This document shows, one piece after another, positions 33,935 to 44,660 of a DNA stretch of 64,000 nt. The notes under the pieces are model-generated. The model was not told the DNA's origin, made no database searches, and worked only from the letters and a program-made list of their open reading frames with translations. A program made the translations under genes and the position numbers. Every line of letters starts with the position of its first letter. The stretch's first letter is position 1. Where the stretch lies: positions 44,944,557 to 45,008,556 of the forward strand of contig OY997594.1 of the NCBI GenBank assembly GCA_963921825.1. The letters are read 5' to 3'. Origin of the DNA: Erodium maritimum. Lineage: Eukaryota; Streptophyta; Magnoliopsida; Geraniales; Geraniaceae.

Positions 33935-35197
33935 ATGGCTCCTCACGTTCTGGTTTTTCCTTACCCATCACAGGGGCACCTGATTCCTCTCCTAGACCTC
34001 GCCCACAACCTCTCATTCCGAGGCGTCTCCGTCACTGTTGTCTCCACTCCCGCCACCATCAATCTCGTCACTGCCCCCTTGCAAACCCTTGTCCTCCCCG
34101 TGGTTGATCCTCCCTTCGGCGTCCCTGCCACCGTGTTGGCCTTGTACGAGTTCCAGGATATCCTGATTGACTGGTTCCGGTCTCACCCCTCCCCACCCGT
34201 GGCCATCATCTCTGACATGTTCCTCGGGTGGACCCACCGCCTCGTCGAAGGCCTTGGCATCCCCCGCATTGTGTTCTCCCCCTCCGGCGCCCTCGCCCTC
34301 TCCACCATGTACTTTCTCTGGAGCCACATGCCCGCCCGCCAGGATGTCGTTTCTTTCTCCACGATCCCGAATTCCCCCAAGTACCCCTGGCGCCAGGTGT
34401 CCCCTCTCTTCCGCAGCTACGTGGCGGGAGACCCGGCATCCGAGCTCGTCAAGGACGGGTTTCGCGGCAACATGGCGAGTTGGGGACTCATCATCAACTC
34501 GGTGGACGAGTTCGAGCGAGTGTATCTAGAGAACCTGAAAACAGAGCTGGGTCACGATCGCGTGTGGGCGGTGGGTCCGCTCCTCTCGGATCGGGGCGGG
34601 ACCAATGCGAGTGAGGTGGTGTCGTGGCTGGACGCGTGCCAGTCACGCGAGAAAGAGGTGGTGTACATGTGCTTCGGGAGCCAGGTGGTATTGACGAGCG
34701 AGCAGGTGGCGGCGATCGCGCGCGGGCTAGAGAAGAGCGGGGTCCACTTCATCTGGGCCGTGGGGGGCGGGGAGGCGATCCCGTCAGGGTTCGAGGAACG
34801 GGTGGGGCCGAGGGGGTTGGTCATACGTGGCTGGGCCCCGCAGTTGGTGGTGCTGAGCCACCCGGCCGTGACCGCGTTCGTGACTCACTGTGGCTGGAAC
34901 TCTGCGCTGGAGGCAGTTGCAGCGGGGGTGGCCATGGTGGCGTGGCCAATGGCGGCAGACCAGTTTGTGAACGCGGACCTTTTGGTGGAGGAGATGAAGG
35001 TGGCGGTGAGGGTGTGTGAGGGGCAGGGCAGTGTTCCGGACTCGGACGAGTTGGCGAGAGCTATAGTAGAATCGCAGAGGCTGAGGGATCGTGTGAAGGC
35101 GCTACGCGAGGCTGCAATGGAAGCCATCAAGGAAGGTGGGAGCTCGGTGAAGGAGTTGAATGAGTTTGTGATGCAACTTTCTCAATTCAAGCCTTAG
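33935..35197 (+). CDS. UDP-glycosyltransferase, UGT89-like, single exon
   Basis: A family 1 glycosyltransferase predicted to move a sugar from a UDP-sugar to a small acceptor such as a flavonol. The start MAPHVLVFPYPSQGHLIPLL places the catalytic His at residue 15, and SDMFLGW carries the partner Asp (D94). The 44-residue plant signature (PSPG) runs from W300 to Q343 with WAPQ, HCGWNS, E and DQ conserved, so the UDP-sugar site looks complete. Blocks such as SWGLIINS, YLE.LK.E.GHDRVWAVGP and CFGSQVVLT resemble UGT89B1-type enzymes. At 420 residues it is 30-50 shorter than usual; the shortfall lies around residues 51-70, where a stretch of the acceptor domain is missing without breaking the frame. 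The gene is strikingly GC-rich against AT-rich flanks, and a paralogous pseudogene lies 13 kb downstream. Activity and substrate are inferred, not shown. Confidence 0.93.
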   Translation: MAPHVLVFPYPSQGHLIPLLDLAHNLSFRGVSVTVVSTPATINLVTAPLQTLVLPVVDPPFGVPATVLALYEFQDILIDWFRSHPSPPVAIISDMFLGWTHRLVEGLGIPRIVFSPSGALALSTMYFLWSHMPARQDVVSFSTIPNSPKYPWRQVSPLFRSYVAGDPASELVKDGFRGNMASWGLIINSVDEFERVYLENLKTELGHDRVWAVGPLLSDRGGTNASEVVSWLDACQSREKEVVYMCFGSQVVLTSEQVAAIARGLEKSGVHFIWAVGGGEAIPSGFEERVGPRGLVIRGWAPQLVVLSHPAVTAFVTHCGWNSALEAVAAGVAMVAWPMAADQFVNADLLVEEMKVAVRVCEGQGSVPDSDELARAIVESQRLRDRVKALREAAMEAIKEGGSSVKELNEFVMQLSQFKP

Positions 35198-35600
35198 GTA
35201 TAAATAATGTCTTTTTTTATAATTATAAATTATATGATACTGGTTCAAAATTAATTGATGTTATACGATGACATGACAGGACTACACCTACACGCATTAT
35301 GGTGCGGATAACAAAAATCCAGAATGGCCAATGCTGCAGGAGAGTGCAAGTTAGTGGCAACATTAAAATTTTCTCTCCGTTCATTTGAGCCTTCCTTGTA
35401 TTTTTGTACGCATCTTCGACTCCATCATTTTTTTCTTGTGATGAATATGTTACGTTTACTGCATTGTTAAACAGAACATTAATTTCAGTTAAACACAACT
35501 GTTGTCATTATCGTCATTTATCAATTGATCATTATATGATACTAGGTGTGGGCACCGCGCGATGCGCGGTGCTTGGTGTAAGGTCTTATATGTTACATCC
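35198..35600 (+). repeat. UGT 3' flank, duplicated at 49263-49615 and 50064-50125
   Basis: Starting at the shared stop codon (CCTTAGGTATAAATAATG), this flank matches the pseudogene's flank for about 350 bp, including ACTACACCTACACGCATTATG and TGTACGCATCTTCGACTCC. It then continues past a 445-bp insertion in the other copy. At 35559-35579 it has a near-perfect hairpin, GCACCGCGC-GAT-GCGCGGTGC. Confidence 0.85.
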
Positions 35601-37530
35601 AACCGACCGAAGATGCGATTATAGCGTTTTTGATGGAACTCAAACAAACCCCTTACCGAAGATACAATGACAACATGGCCGATGGAATTAGCGTACTTCA
35701 CAAATTTTCTATGCAAGCAACATAATCCTAATCAATCCCAACACCATATCGATGACCTTCTTATCCTGCTTTATGAAAAATAATTGGGTTTTATACATGT
35801 ATGCTTTCAATACTTTGACTAAACACATTCAAGCACATGCCAACAAAATTATTATACAGTTAGAAACTACTAAATCAAACCACTCCATCTAAAATCCAAG
35901 AAAGAGTACAACAAAACGAAAATTCCCAGTCTACTTTTTTTCCTGAAGAACTCCGGCAGAACCATCGCGACGAAGTTGTAGATCAACTTATGCTGCCTAT
36001 CTTCACCAACAATTTGGCAATGAAAATAATTGAGTCCAAAAATAATGTAAATCACTGTAAAATTTAAACAGTAAACATTCAACATTTAATTCAACCCACG
36101 TAATTAAATATGTTAAGATCGTAGTGCCAACTATGTCATTCTTAATGCAGACAAGATAATCATATTCAACATATGCAGGAGCACAATGGACCATTAAAGT
36201 ACCCCTATCATCAGGTATATAGTTTTCTGCAACGATTCTGAATGCTTCTACAAAAAAAAAAGCAAATAAAATTTGGAAAACGTAGGATTTGTTTCAACAA
36301 ACAGAAACATTTTCGAGAAACACCTCACAAAGCAACTTCTTAATGCATTCCTACTGGCAGTGATAGTAAATATCTGAATAAAAACCAATATAACAAATAG
36401 GAGAAATGAGTTGTAAAAACAAATAGATAAGCCAACATTGCAGAATTAGAAAAATGTGGAGAGAAAATAAATTAGGCTATAAATAATGATCCAATAATAC
36501 AAAATTTATAAATTTACATGTCAATGTATTGGTAATCACTAAAGAACACAAGATGACCAGCAATTTCCTTACACGTTAAGTTGGACACATTTGATTGGAA
36601 AATTTTGTACTTTTGGAAATTGCAAGTCTTGTAAGTCAGCTGCAAACATTGAGGATGTGGAGTAAAACCTATTGAATACTTCAATTCAATATCCTATTCA
36701 ATTGTTTGTAAATTGCTTATTGGAAAGAAAGTGTTTATTCTATCTTTTTGTCTCTATTAGTGTTTCTTCCCTCACACCATTGAGTCTCTTATGCGATCAT
36801 ACTACACAGATGACTTCCACACTATTGAATCAAATCTATTTTGTTTGTTCATTCATCAACTCCAGTCTAGTTTAACTCCACCAGTCCATCAGCAAGGTAA
36901 ATACCATCAAATATATAATCTTTTTTTTCCTTTTTATGAAGCACGCTTGAGATGCTCCAAAAACAATATATCCACATTAGAAAAAAATTGTTTTTTTTGA
37001 CATGTTATGATATCAGGAGCAGAAACATCCATTCTGAAACATCCTAATTCAAAAACATATTTACCATGCAGCAAAAGTCAAAACATATCAGGTAAACAGA
37101 GACAAATAGGGATCTATTTGAAGCATGTGAGTGTCGTACCTGCCACTGCATTGACCTCCCCACTGTTACACCAGTTACTTGCAAAATAATAGCCAAAGAA
37201 AGGATTGAATTTTTTTTAAATACCCACTTGGTTTGATGCGAACTCTGCAAAAAGACAGAAATCTAATCAGCACCATGTACTAACCATCTATTAAGAGGGA
37301 TTAAAATACACATACCATTGAAAGAATATATACTCAAAGGAATTGGAATCAAGGATCAAAATCTACTTTTTTTTTTCTGCATTACAGGTGATGCCATTCT
37401 TTTTGCTAGCTTACAAAACTCTTAAGGAATCTTATTATGTGGAAGAGACACATCATAGTTTCGCTGCAACAATGATAATAAATGATTAGAAGTTTGTGAT
37501 AAAATTAGAAGTTCTAAAAGTAGCACGCCG
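35601..37530. other. Unassigned AT-rich intergenic interval
   Basis: No gene, LTR terminus or inverted repeat recognised in about 1.9 kb. Open frames are short, and A/T homopolymer runs are common. Confidence 0.5.
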
Positions 37531-37758
37531 TGTTGGCAATTAATTATGTTGACAATTTGAAGTCAACTTGATGGTCATTCAAGGGGTCCATTCTCTTGAT
37601 TTATGGACTACTCCCACAAGTAAATTGCATGCATAAGGTGGTCCCATTCCATCAGATTTTGTAGAGCCCATATCCATGTTCTTGAGTTCTATGATGGCTA
37701 GAACTCATGCACTATAAATACATGGTCTTGGCCCCTAAGCTCATACAACAATATACTA
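37531..37758 (+). mobile_element. Family E LTR, 5' part only
   Basis: It begins TGTTGGCAATTAATTATG and matches the first 228 bases of the LTR at 47569-47998 without length difference. It breaks off at ATATACTA, where a family A LTR starts. The 5 bases before it (CGCCG) do not match those after the 3' copy (TCTTA), so no clean TSD for the whole element is seen. Confidence 0.82.
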
Positions 37759-39326
37759 TGTTAGCATATATGCCCGTAGCCCAATCGTAAATGTCCAAAT
37801 GTAAATATCATCGTTGGAAATATAATAAAGCGGCTTATGATATTACTTAAGTGTTGAAGTAATATGTCGTATGTGTTTCCGATCTATGCCCACTATGTGA
37901 ATAGAACCATGGATCAGGATGGATCACACTCGACGGGTCCCTAGTCAATAGTCTTCGCTAGAAGCGACTAGTATGAAAGATGACTCTTGATGGCTTACGT
38001 TCTATTGGCCATAGGAAAGGTTTTCGGAGTCTGATCATAAACATCATGTGTGGGACATGATGTTGGACGACCCGACCTGAATATGTTCCATAGATTAAGT
38101 CATGAACATGTTCAGAGTCGTTTCTTGTCAGGTATCCTTAGACCGAGGAGTCTATATGATTGCTATGCAGTAAACAACCAAGTTTGACCTGAAAGCCCAA
38201 CGTTGCACCGTGACTGGGCTTCCATAACGGTCAGGATTGGCTTGGGGAATGACTGCATGAGTGACATGATAGGCGGCTAAGGGATGTATCCATCATACTG
38301 CGGTATGGGAAAGATATCTAGTTCACGGCCGCTTGATCGAGAATGACTGACGGAAAAGCATGACCATGCGCATGATATGGAATATCATAAGGGTCAGTCA
38401 TCTCACATATCAAGGAACAGTGATTGAGGATAAGAAGGATGACGCATCTCAATCAGGATATCAATGATAAGGGATAATGACAAGGACGGCTGAAAGGTCA
38501 GAATCGACAAGGGGCGATTCGTTATGCAGGGTCGGGCGATACTGAGTCTCGTCAGTTGCCATATTAATAAGATCAAGTAAAATGGGATTTTACGTTGATC
38601 TTATTGACATGCATAGACCTAAGGGTCACACCGACAATACGATGCTCAATAGGAACATGACAAACTTGAGTTGGAGGGAGACATGGCGGGGAGCGCCATA
38701 GTGGATCGGCTAGCATATTGGGTTCGGGATGGGCTCTCTTGGAGAGGCCCATGGCTGATCCATATTGGCTAGGCCCAACAAGGACTCAAGTCATTAGATG
38801 ACTATTTAGTCTTGTTGACTAAAATTGGGTGGGACCCAATTTCCACTAAACTAATAAACTTGGATAGTTTATTAGTTCCACCTTGCATCTAGACTTGGAC
38901 ACTTGTCTAGTGATGGAAACTAAGTGATTTGACTAAATGCACTTAAATCCACATGCAAGAGGGGTTGGAAGATATAACATGCAAGTGTAGAGAAAGAGAG
39001 AGAACGAGTTCTTCTTCTTCTCCTACCTTGGTCGAAATTCTCCTCCAAGCTTCAAAGTTGGTTGTGCATGTTCTTGAGTCATCAAACTCAAGAACTACGT
39101 TGGCTTTGATTCCATCTCGGATACGTAGGCGTCCAAGGGACTCAAGCCGAACCATAGTTGGTGTTATTCATCCATTATCTCCACCAAAACATCAAGGTGA
39201 TGTTCTTGAAACCTTGCTGAATTTTTCAGCTTTGTTCTTCATATTTGGTAGTGTTAATTTACTTGATTCGTGGTTAATTTCCGCTGCTATTCTTGTTTAT
39301 CTTGTACACGACATCAAGTTCCAACA
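37759..39326 (+). mobile_element. Family A LTR acting as 5' LTR of the copia element (copy A5)
   Basis: It runs from TGTTAGCATATATGCCCGTAG to ATCAAGTTCCAACA (1568 bp) and is followed one base later by a primer-binding site. It is the only family A LTR here with an intact PBS. The conserved motif is at 39119-39133. It replaces the second half of the family E LTR. Confidence 0.88.
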
Positions 39327-39327
39327 G

Positions 39328-39339
39328 TGGTATCAGAGC
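39328..39339 (+). other. Primer-binding site, initiator tRNA-Met type
   Basis: TGGTATCAGAGC, complementary to the 3' end of plant initiator tRNA-Met, the standard minus-strand primer of copia elements, one base after the LTR. Confidence 0.93.
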
Positions 39340-41158
39340 CTGGCTACCAACGGGAAAAACAAGAGCTGAATTTTTCAGATTTGGTGTTGGAAATTTTGGA
39401 GTGCTTGCTGGTTTTTTCTTTAAAGTGCTTAAAATTGCTTGTTAGCTTCTTAATTTCATGTTTTTGCATATATGGGTGCATGCTTGATTGATAACATGAT
39501 TTAATTTCTTGCATGTGGGTTTTATGCATGAAATTGGTGATTTTCAAAATAAAATCAAATCTGATTTTCTCGAACAATGTTTAATTTTGTGGTCACGAGA
39601 CCGGGACTCTCGGGGAGCCGATCACGTGACCGGATGGGGCTCCGTTGGACGGAGCTAGGCCGAGTCGTGACTATTGGATAGTCAGAACGCCGGGGCTAAA
39701 CCATTTGGGGAATTGAGACGAGTTTGGAACCGTCATGGTGAACCACAAAATTAAACGTTTGGAAAATTCTTTTTTGAAACCGGTTTCGATAAACCGTGTA
39801 ATAATTTTCGAAACTTGGAAACTAATTAAAATCAGTCATATCTCGCTGTTTGATAACACGCTGTATGATGTGATGATTATGCATGGTGCACGTTATTAAG
39901 CCCCGGGTAGTTTTATCACTTTTCTCGGACTGCGTGCCGATAGTGTTAGCGTGTAATTATTCTTTTAAAGGTGTGGTCGTCGTACCACTTGTTTGTAATA
40001 ATTATTTTTTCCCGACCTGCGAGTCGTGTATTTTATTGTAACCGTTTTCGCCTACTTGGAGACGAAGAAGCTCAAGAGGCGAGTGGGAGACCGCAGGAAA
40101 CGGCTTGGAGTAGATGGACGTCAAGAGGCGAGTGGGAGGCTCACGTCGTCAGCTTGAAGTCAAGATTGCTCAAGACCGGGTTGGGATTAGTTTAAGGGGC
40201 TATAACGTGCACGTATTTATGCTTGATGCTTGGTTTAAATTATGCATGATTGTATAGTTAGAATGCATGCTTAGATTTAAACTTTCAAGCAAATCACCTC
40301 ACATGCAAAGATAAAATTGGTTTTAGATCGTTTGTTAGGAGCCCTTGAACCGTCTTTGCATTGGATGTAGTAGACGGGTTCGAAGGAAGAATTACATTGG
40401 ATGTAATTGGAGAAGTCATTAAATTTGGAATGTAGTTGACGTTCTCATCGCATCGATGATGTGCCAAAAGTTCAAACACGACGAGACAAGTAAAAACGGG
40501 TCATGTCAGATACCTCCCAATTTATCGACAACTTCCTACTTCATCGACCTATGGGTGTCGTGCGCATTAGCGGAGCATCCATGGGAAGGCGTTGTAGCAA
40601 GGATTGTCCTAAGTTTGTCAAATGACTTGATAAGAAAGGTACTTTCATTGGCTTTCCTATTTTGTTAGTGTGCTTTGAATCTAATATGCCTGAAATATGT
40701 CATGACACATGGTGGATTGATTCTGGTTGTACAATCCATGTTACAAATGTGTTGTAGGGTTTGCAAAACCCGAGGAAGCCATTAGGAAGTGAGCAATATA
40801 TCTATTTGGAAAACAAGATAAGCTCACATGTGGAGGCTATTGGGGATTGCACTTTAGTTATTAGTAGTGGTCATGTTTTAAATTTGGAAAAGACCTTTAT
40901 GTTCCTAATTTCTTTGAAAACTTATTTCAGTATCTAGACTTGTACCTTTTGGATCTTCCTTTCATATTTCAAATGAACCTTTGCAGTTATTTTATAAATC
41001 TAAACTTGTTGGGAATGGTACAATGTCTAATGGTCTTTTCCATATTAATTTGCAAAACAATGACTGTTATAATGCAACACATGTCCATGCTGGTACAAAA
41101 CGTTGTGTCATGAATGAGGACTCTTCTATGTAGTGGCACCGGAGATTGGGACATATCT
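39340..41158 (+). pseudogene. Copia gag-protease region, decayed
   Basis: The leader and gag part (39340-40600) lack a usable long frame. From about 40670 the frame shows CHDTWWIDSGCTIHVTN, the retropepsin active site (DSG), then YVPNFFENLFSVSRL and WHRRLGHI of the GAG-pre-integrase domain, which is cut at 41158 by the family G LTR. An in-frame TAG near 40756 and other breaks inactivate it. Confidence 0.8.
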
Positions 41159-41880
41159 TGTCACGCCCCAAATTCGGTAGAACCGAACCCGGAACGCGAA
41201 CGGTGAAACAATAAAACAATTTTCAAACCCTTTTAAGTAAACCGCTTAAAATCACCATTTAGTTAATCAAAATAATATTTTACAACTTAAAAGTACGTCA
41301 AAAACAAGCGGACAAAATAAACAAATCGTACGTCGCTAAACTCCCAAAAACCCGGACTCCTGCTCCCAGCTCTTCAAGCTTCGAGAGCTCCCCTAGTCTG
41401 TCTCGCGACCAGTACCTGTAGGAAAAGCAGCTAGGGGTGAGCGTTCGCTCACCACCACGGATACCAGACTGACTACGAAACACTAGCAGAAAATGCCGGA
41501 AACACCAACAACAAACCAAACACCGGGGACTATTATCCCCAAAATTCAAGTAACCCGACTGTCACACGAAAACTGTTACTTTCCCCAACCAACTCAAACC
41601 CGGACACGTAATGTAGACCTGACACAACGGTTACGACCTCAACCCAAAACGCGAATAAAAACCACCCAACACCCAAGATCACAAAGGATCGCACACGGAA
41701 AACAAGATCACAAAGGATCGCACTCCAGCTACTCAGTACCGGTTGCTAACCGGCTGGGCTTGAGCCTGCCCCACGCAACTTCCCCCGATCTCTGTCGGGC
41801 CAGGCGGTCGACCTGTTAGCGACATATAACGCAATCCTTTTCCGATAGCCAGTCGGAAGGGGAGCCGCCCTTCATCGCCG

Positions 41881-42092
41881 AAGAATGCACAACTTTACCG
41901 GTGGTTAACCCGGAAGGCTAGCCAATCCCCACGCGCGCGACCACAGAAACCCTTTATTGTCAAGCGGGCCCCCAACCTCGTCGTAGAAGAATGCACAACT
42001 TTACCGATGGTTAGTCGGAAGGCTAGCCAACCCCCACGCGCACGACCACAGAACCCCTTTATTGTCAGGCGGGCCCCCAACCTCAGGCAATC
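41881..42092. repeat. Tandem duplication, period 106 bp, two copies
   Basis: AAGAATGCACAACTTTACCG at 41881 recurs at 41987, each followed by GGAAGGCTAGCCAA, CCCCACGCGC and CGGGCCCCCAACCTC with a few differences. It lies immediately before the minisatellite and is inside the LTR. Confidence 0.85.
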
Positions 42093-42124
42093 ACAATCAG
42101 CACCCAAGGTTCAACGCCCCAAAG

Positions 42125-42885
42125 GCACTCATGGCCACCCACGACACACTAACAATAATACACGGGTCAACACCCCAAAGGCACACATGGCCACCCACGA
42201 CACACCAACAGTAGTACACGGGTCAACACCCTAAAGGCACTCATGGCCACCCACGACACACCAACAGTAGTACACGGGCCAACACCCCAAAGGCACTCAT
42301 GGCCACCCACGACACACCAACAGTAATACACGGGTCAACACCCCAAAGGCACACATGGCCACCCACGACACACCAACAATATTACACAAGTCAACACCCC
42401 AAAGGCACTCATGGCCACCCACGACACACCAACAGTAATACACGGGTCAACACCCCAAATGCACTCATGGCCACCCACGCCACACCACCAGTAATACACG
42501 GGTCAACACCCAAAGGCACACATGGCCACCCACGACACACCAATAGTAACACACGGGTTCAACACCCCCAAGGCACACCTGACCTCCCACGACACACAAA
42601 CAGTAAAACACGGGTTCAACTCCCCACGGGCACTCATGGCCACCCAAGACACACAAACAGTAAAATACGGGTTCAACTCCCCACGGGCACTCATGGCCAC
42701 CCAAGACACACGAACAGTCAAATACGGGTTCAACTCCCCACGGGCACTCATGGCCACCCAAGACACACAAACAGTCAAATATGGGTTCAACTCCCCACGG
42801 GCACTCATGGCCAACCAAGACACAGAAACAGTAAAATACGGGTTCAACTCCCCACGGGCACTCATGGCCACCCAAGACACAAACA
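42125..42885. repeat. Minisatellite, 14 units of 56-57 bp inside the LTR
   Basis: Unit core GCACTCATGGCCACCCACGA begins at 42125, 42181, 42237, 42293, 42349, 42405, 42461, 42516, 42573, 42630, 42687, 42744, 42801 and 42858. The first seven units step by 56 bp (one by 55) and share CACGGGTCAACACCCC. The last ones step by exactly 57 bp and share CGGGTTCAACTCCCCACGGG and CCAAGACAC. So two sub-families were amplified in two blocks. Long open frames here are a by-product of the period of 57 (19 codons). Confidence 0.95.
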
Positions 42886-44660
42886 ATTCAATCAACCTCC
42901 GGGCACAACCAAATGCCTCCAGTATATCTAATGTTCGATAAGCTCACTTATCCTACGACACTACTAAGCGTCACATGCATTTCTATTGTTCGACACGCTT
43001 ACGTATCCTACGACACCACCCGGTGTCGCCTGCCTTTCTATTATTCGATAAACTTACTTAACCCACGACACCCAAGTGTCACATGAATTTCTACCGTTAA
43101 CTTTCCCTAGTCAGGGCCGAGATCTGGTTACTTTTCCCTACCTCGTAACGCTTTCCCAAAAGTTCACAACCAAGCTCCGGCGTGCTCACGATCACTCGCC
43201 TAGCTATCCCTTTCCGCGGTCCTCGGCACGATCTAACAAGATCACAATTAAACACTTTTTAAGTTTGCAGACAAAGCTGAATTTTAAAGAATTCGACGCC
43301 CAAACTCAACCCCGACAATGTCGATCACTCCCAAACTTCTCAATTACTCGACATTGTGCACAATGGGCCTGGAAAGGCCCGATTCGCCCGGCTCGGCGAA
43401 TCTTCCCGGGATTGGAAAATGCCCTTCCGGGGCTCCGAAAATTCCCGTTTTCGTTTCTACGATCTTAGAATAATTCAAGGGGTCCAATGCAATCGACGGA
43501 ATCAATTTCCGACTTCCGAGCGATTTAATTCGCATTTAAAGTTTCTAAACCCGAAATTCCAACTTTCACAATTTAATTCCAAAATTCATTCCGAGTGTGA
43601 ATTAACGACTTGGGGTTCGTCCTAAACCACCCGAACACGAAAACTCGAGACCCGAGCACGTGGGCCCCACCCGTCCATCAAGACCCGTGGGTGGCTGGGT
43701 CGGTTTTGGGCCGGTTCACCACCATGGTGGCCGGTCCTAGCTCTGGCCAGACACCACCCAGCTCCGGCCAGCCACCACCCACGGTGGCCGGAGCTCCCCC
43801 GAGCCTCTGGTCACCAGAAACCAATCCTTTTCGCTCCAAAACGTTCCCAACGAACCCTATACCTCGACTCATCCATATTTAACTCATTTCAACACAAACC
43901 CTAACCTTCAAACGTACCAAAACGAAAATCGAATAGGTCCTCACCGTAGGGAATGACGATGGGAGCTCGATTCTTCGATCGTTGAGACGATCCGCCGGTT
44001 AGATCGTCGGGAAATCCCAAAACCCCAACACTTTCTCCTTTCTTTTTCCTTTTCCTCCTTCTCTTTCTTCTCTCCACTTTCTCTCTCTACTTCTCTCCTT
44101 TTTTTTTTCTAAATGGCCGAACACCACACTTCTTCTCCCTTTTGTTTTGTTCAAAAACCAACAACTACCATTTAATTACCAAACTAACACTCATCTTTTC
44201 TTTTTCTTTACTATAAAAACCAACTACCACCACATTTATGAAAAGTGTCTTGAGGGTCCCATGAGTTAGAAAAATATCTACATCAGATTCGCGAAATTCG
44301 GCCGTCTCGGGCCCCGAACGGGCCCATTTTCCAAGAAATTACGAAACTTCACGGGCTACAAGGAAACGGCTCAACTAAGACCGCTGTAATGACGTCTAAG
44401 CTTTTTGGATCCAAAAAGGGCCACGAACGGACCAAAACGTCGCTCGGTTGACTTTTCCAGCAAAAAGTCAACATTTCCCAAATTGGTCAGAAAGTTGCCC
44501 TGAGTCCCCTAGAACTCACTTTGATCGATATCGGGATCGACTTAAGTCCGGTATGACCTTCGAGGTCAAATTTAGGTTCATTTAAGTGTGTGTCCCAAAA
44601 TTTTAAATTTTCCTGTTTTTCCGCCGATTTGACTGGCGCTGACCGGGAGCGGTTCTTACA
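42886..44660 (-). other. Remainder of family G LTR, no gene
   Basis: Matches the 10530-12060 part of the other family G LTR in reverse, including the TTTCCGCCGATTTG and GGGCCC blocks. A CT-rich stretch at 44030-44110 and a run rich in CCGG near 43740-43800 are LTR features. Open frames at 43076-43882 are not supported as genes. Confidence 0.8.

Larger units (their letters stand above)
41159..44660 (-). mobile_element. Solo LTR, family G (3.5 kb), nested in copia gag-pol
   Basis: On the plus strand it starts TGTCACGCCCC and ends GGAGCGGTTCTTACA. The flanks are a perfect TSD, TATCT (41154-41158 and 44661-44665). Removing it with one TSD copy rejoins the copia frame at LGHIS. It is 3502 bp versus 2571 bp for the copy at 10529; a large part of the difference is the minisatellite at 42125-42885 and a 106-bp tandem duplication at 41881-42092. 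No PBS or internal coding sequence, hence a solo LTR. Confidence 0.95.

Noticed and set aside
34013..35130. Several open frames of 65-131 codons overlapping the UGT gene
   Set aside because: They are shadows of a GC-rich coding sequence. The sense frame has all family motifs.
39328..39339. Possible tRNA fragment
   Set aside because: Only the 12 bases complementary to tRNA-Met are present, at the place of a primer-binding site.
42125..42885. Regular repeats resembling a CRISPR array
   Set aside because: Units are directly adjoining 56-57-bp copies without unique spacers, and the host is a plant. It is a minisatellite in an LTR.
42299..42941. Long open frames of 130-210 codons on both strands (His/Pro/Thr-rich)
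   Set aside because: They come from the minisatellite, whose later units are a multiple of three. Both strands are open and the protein is just the repeat translated.
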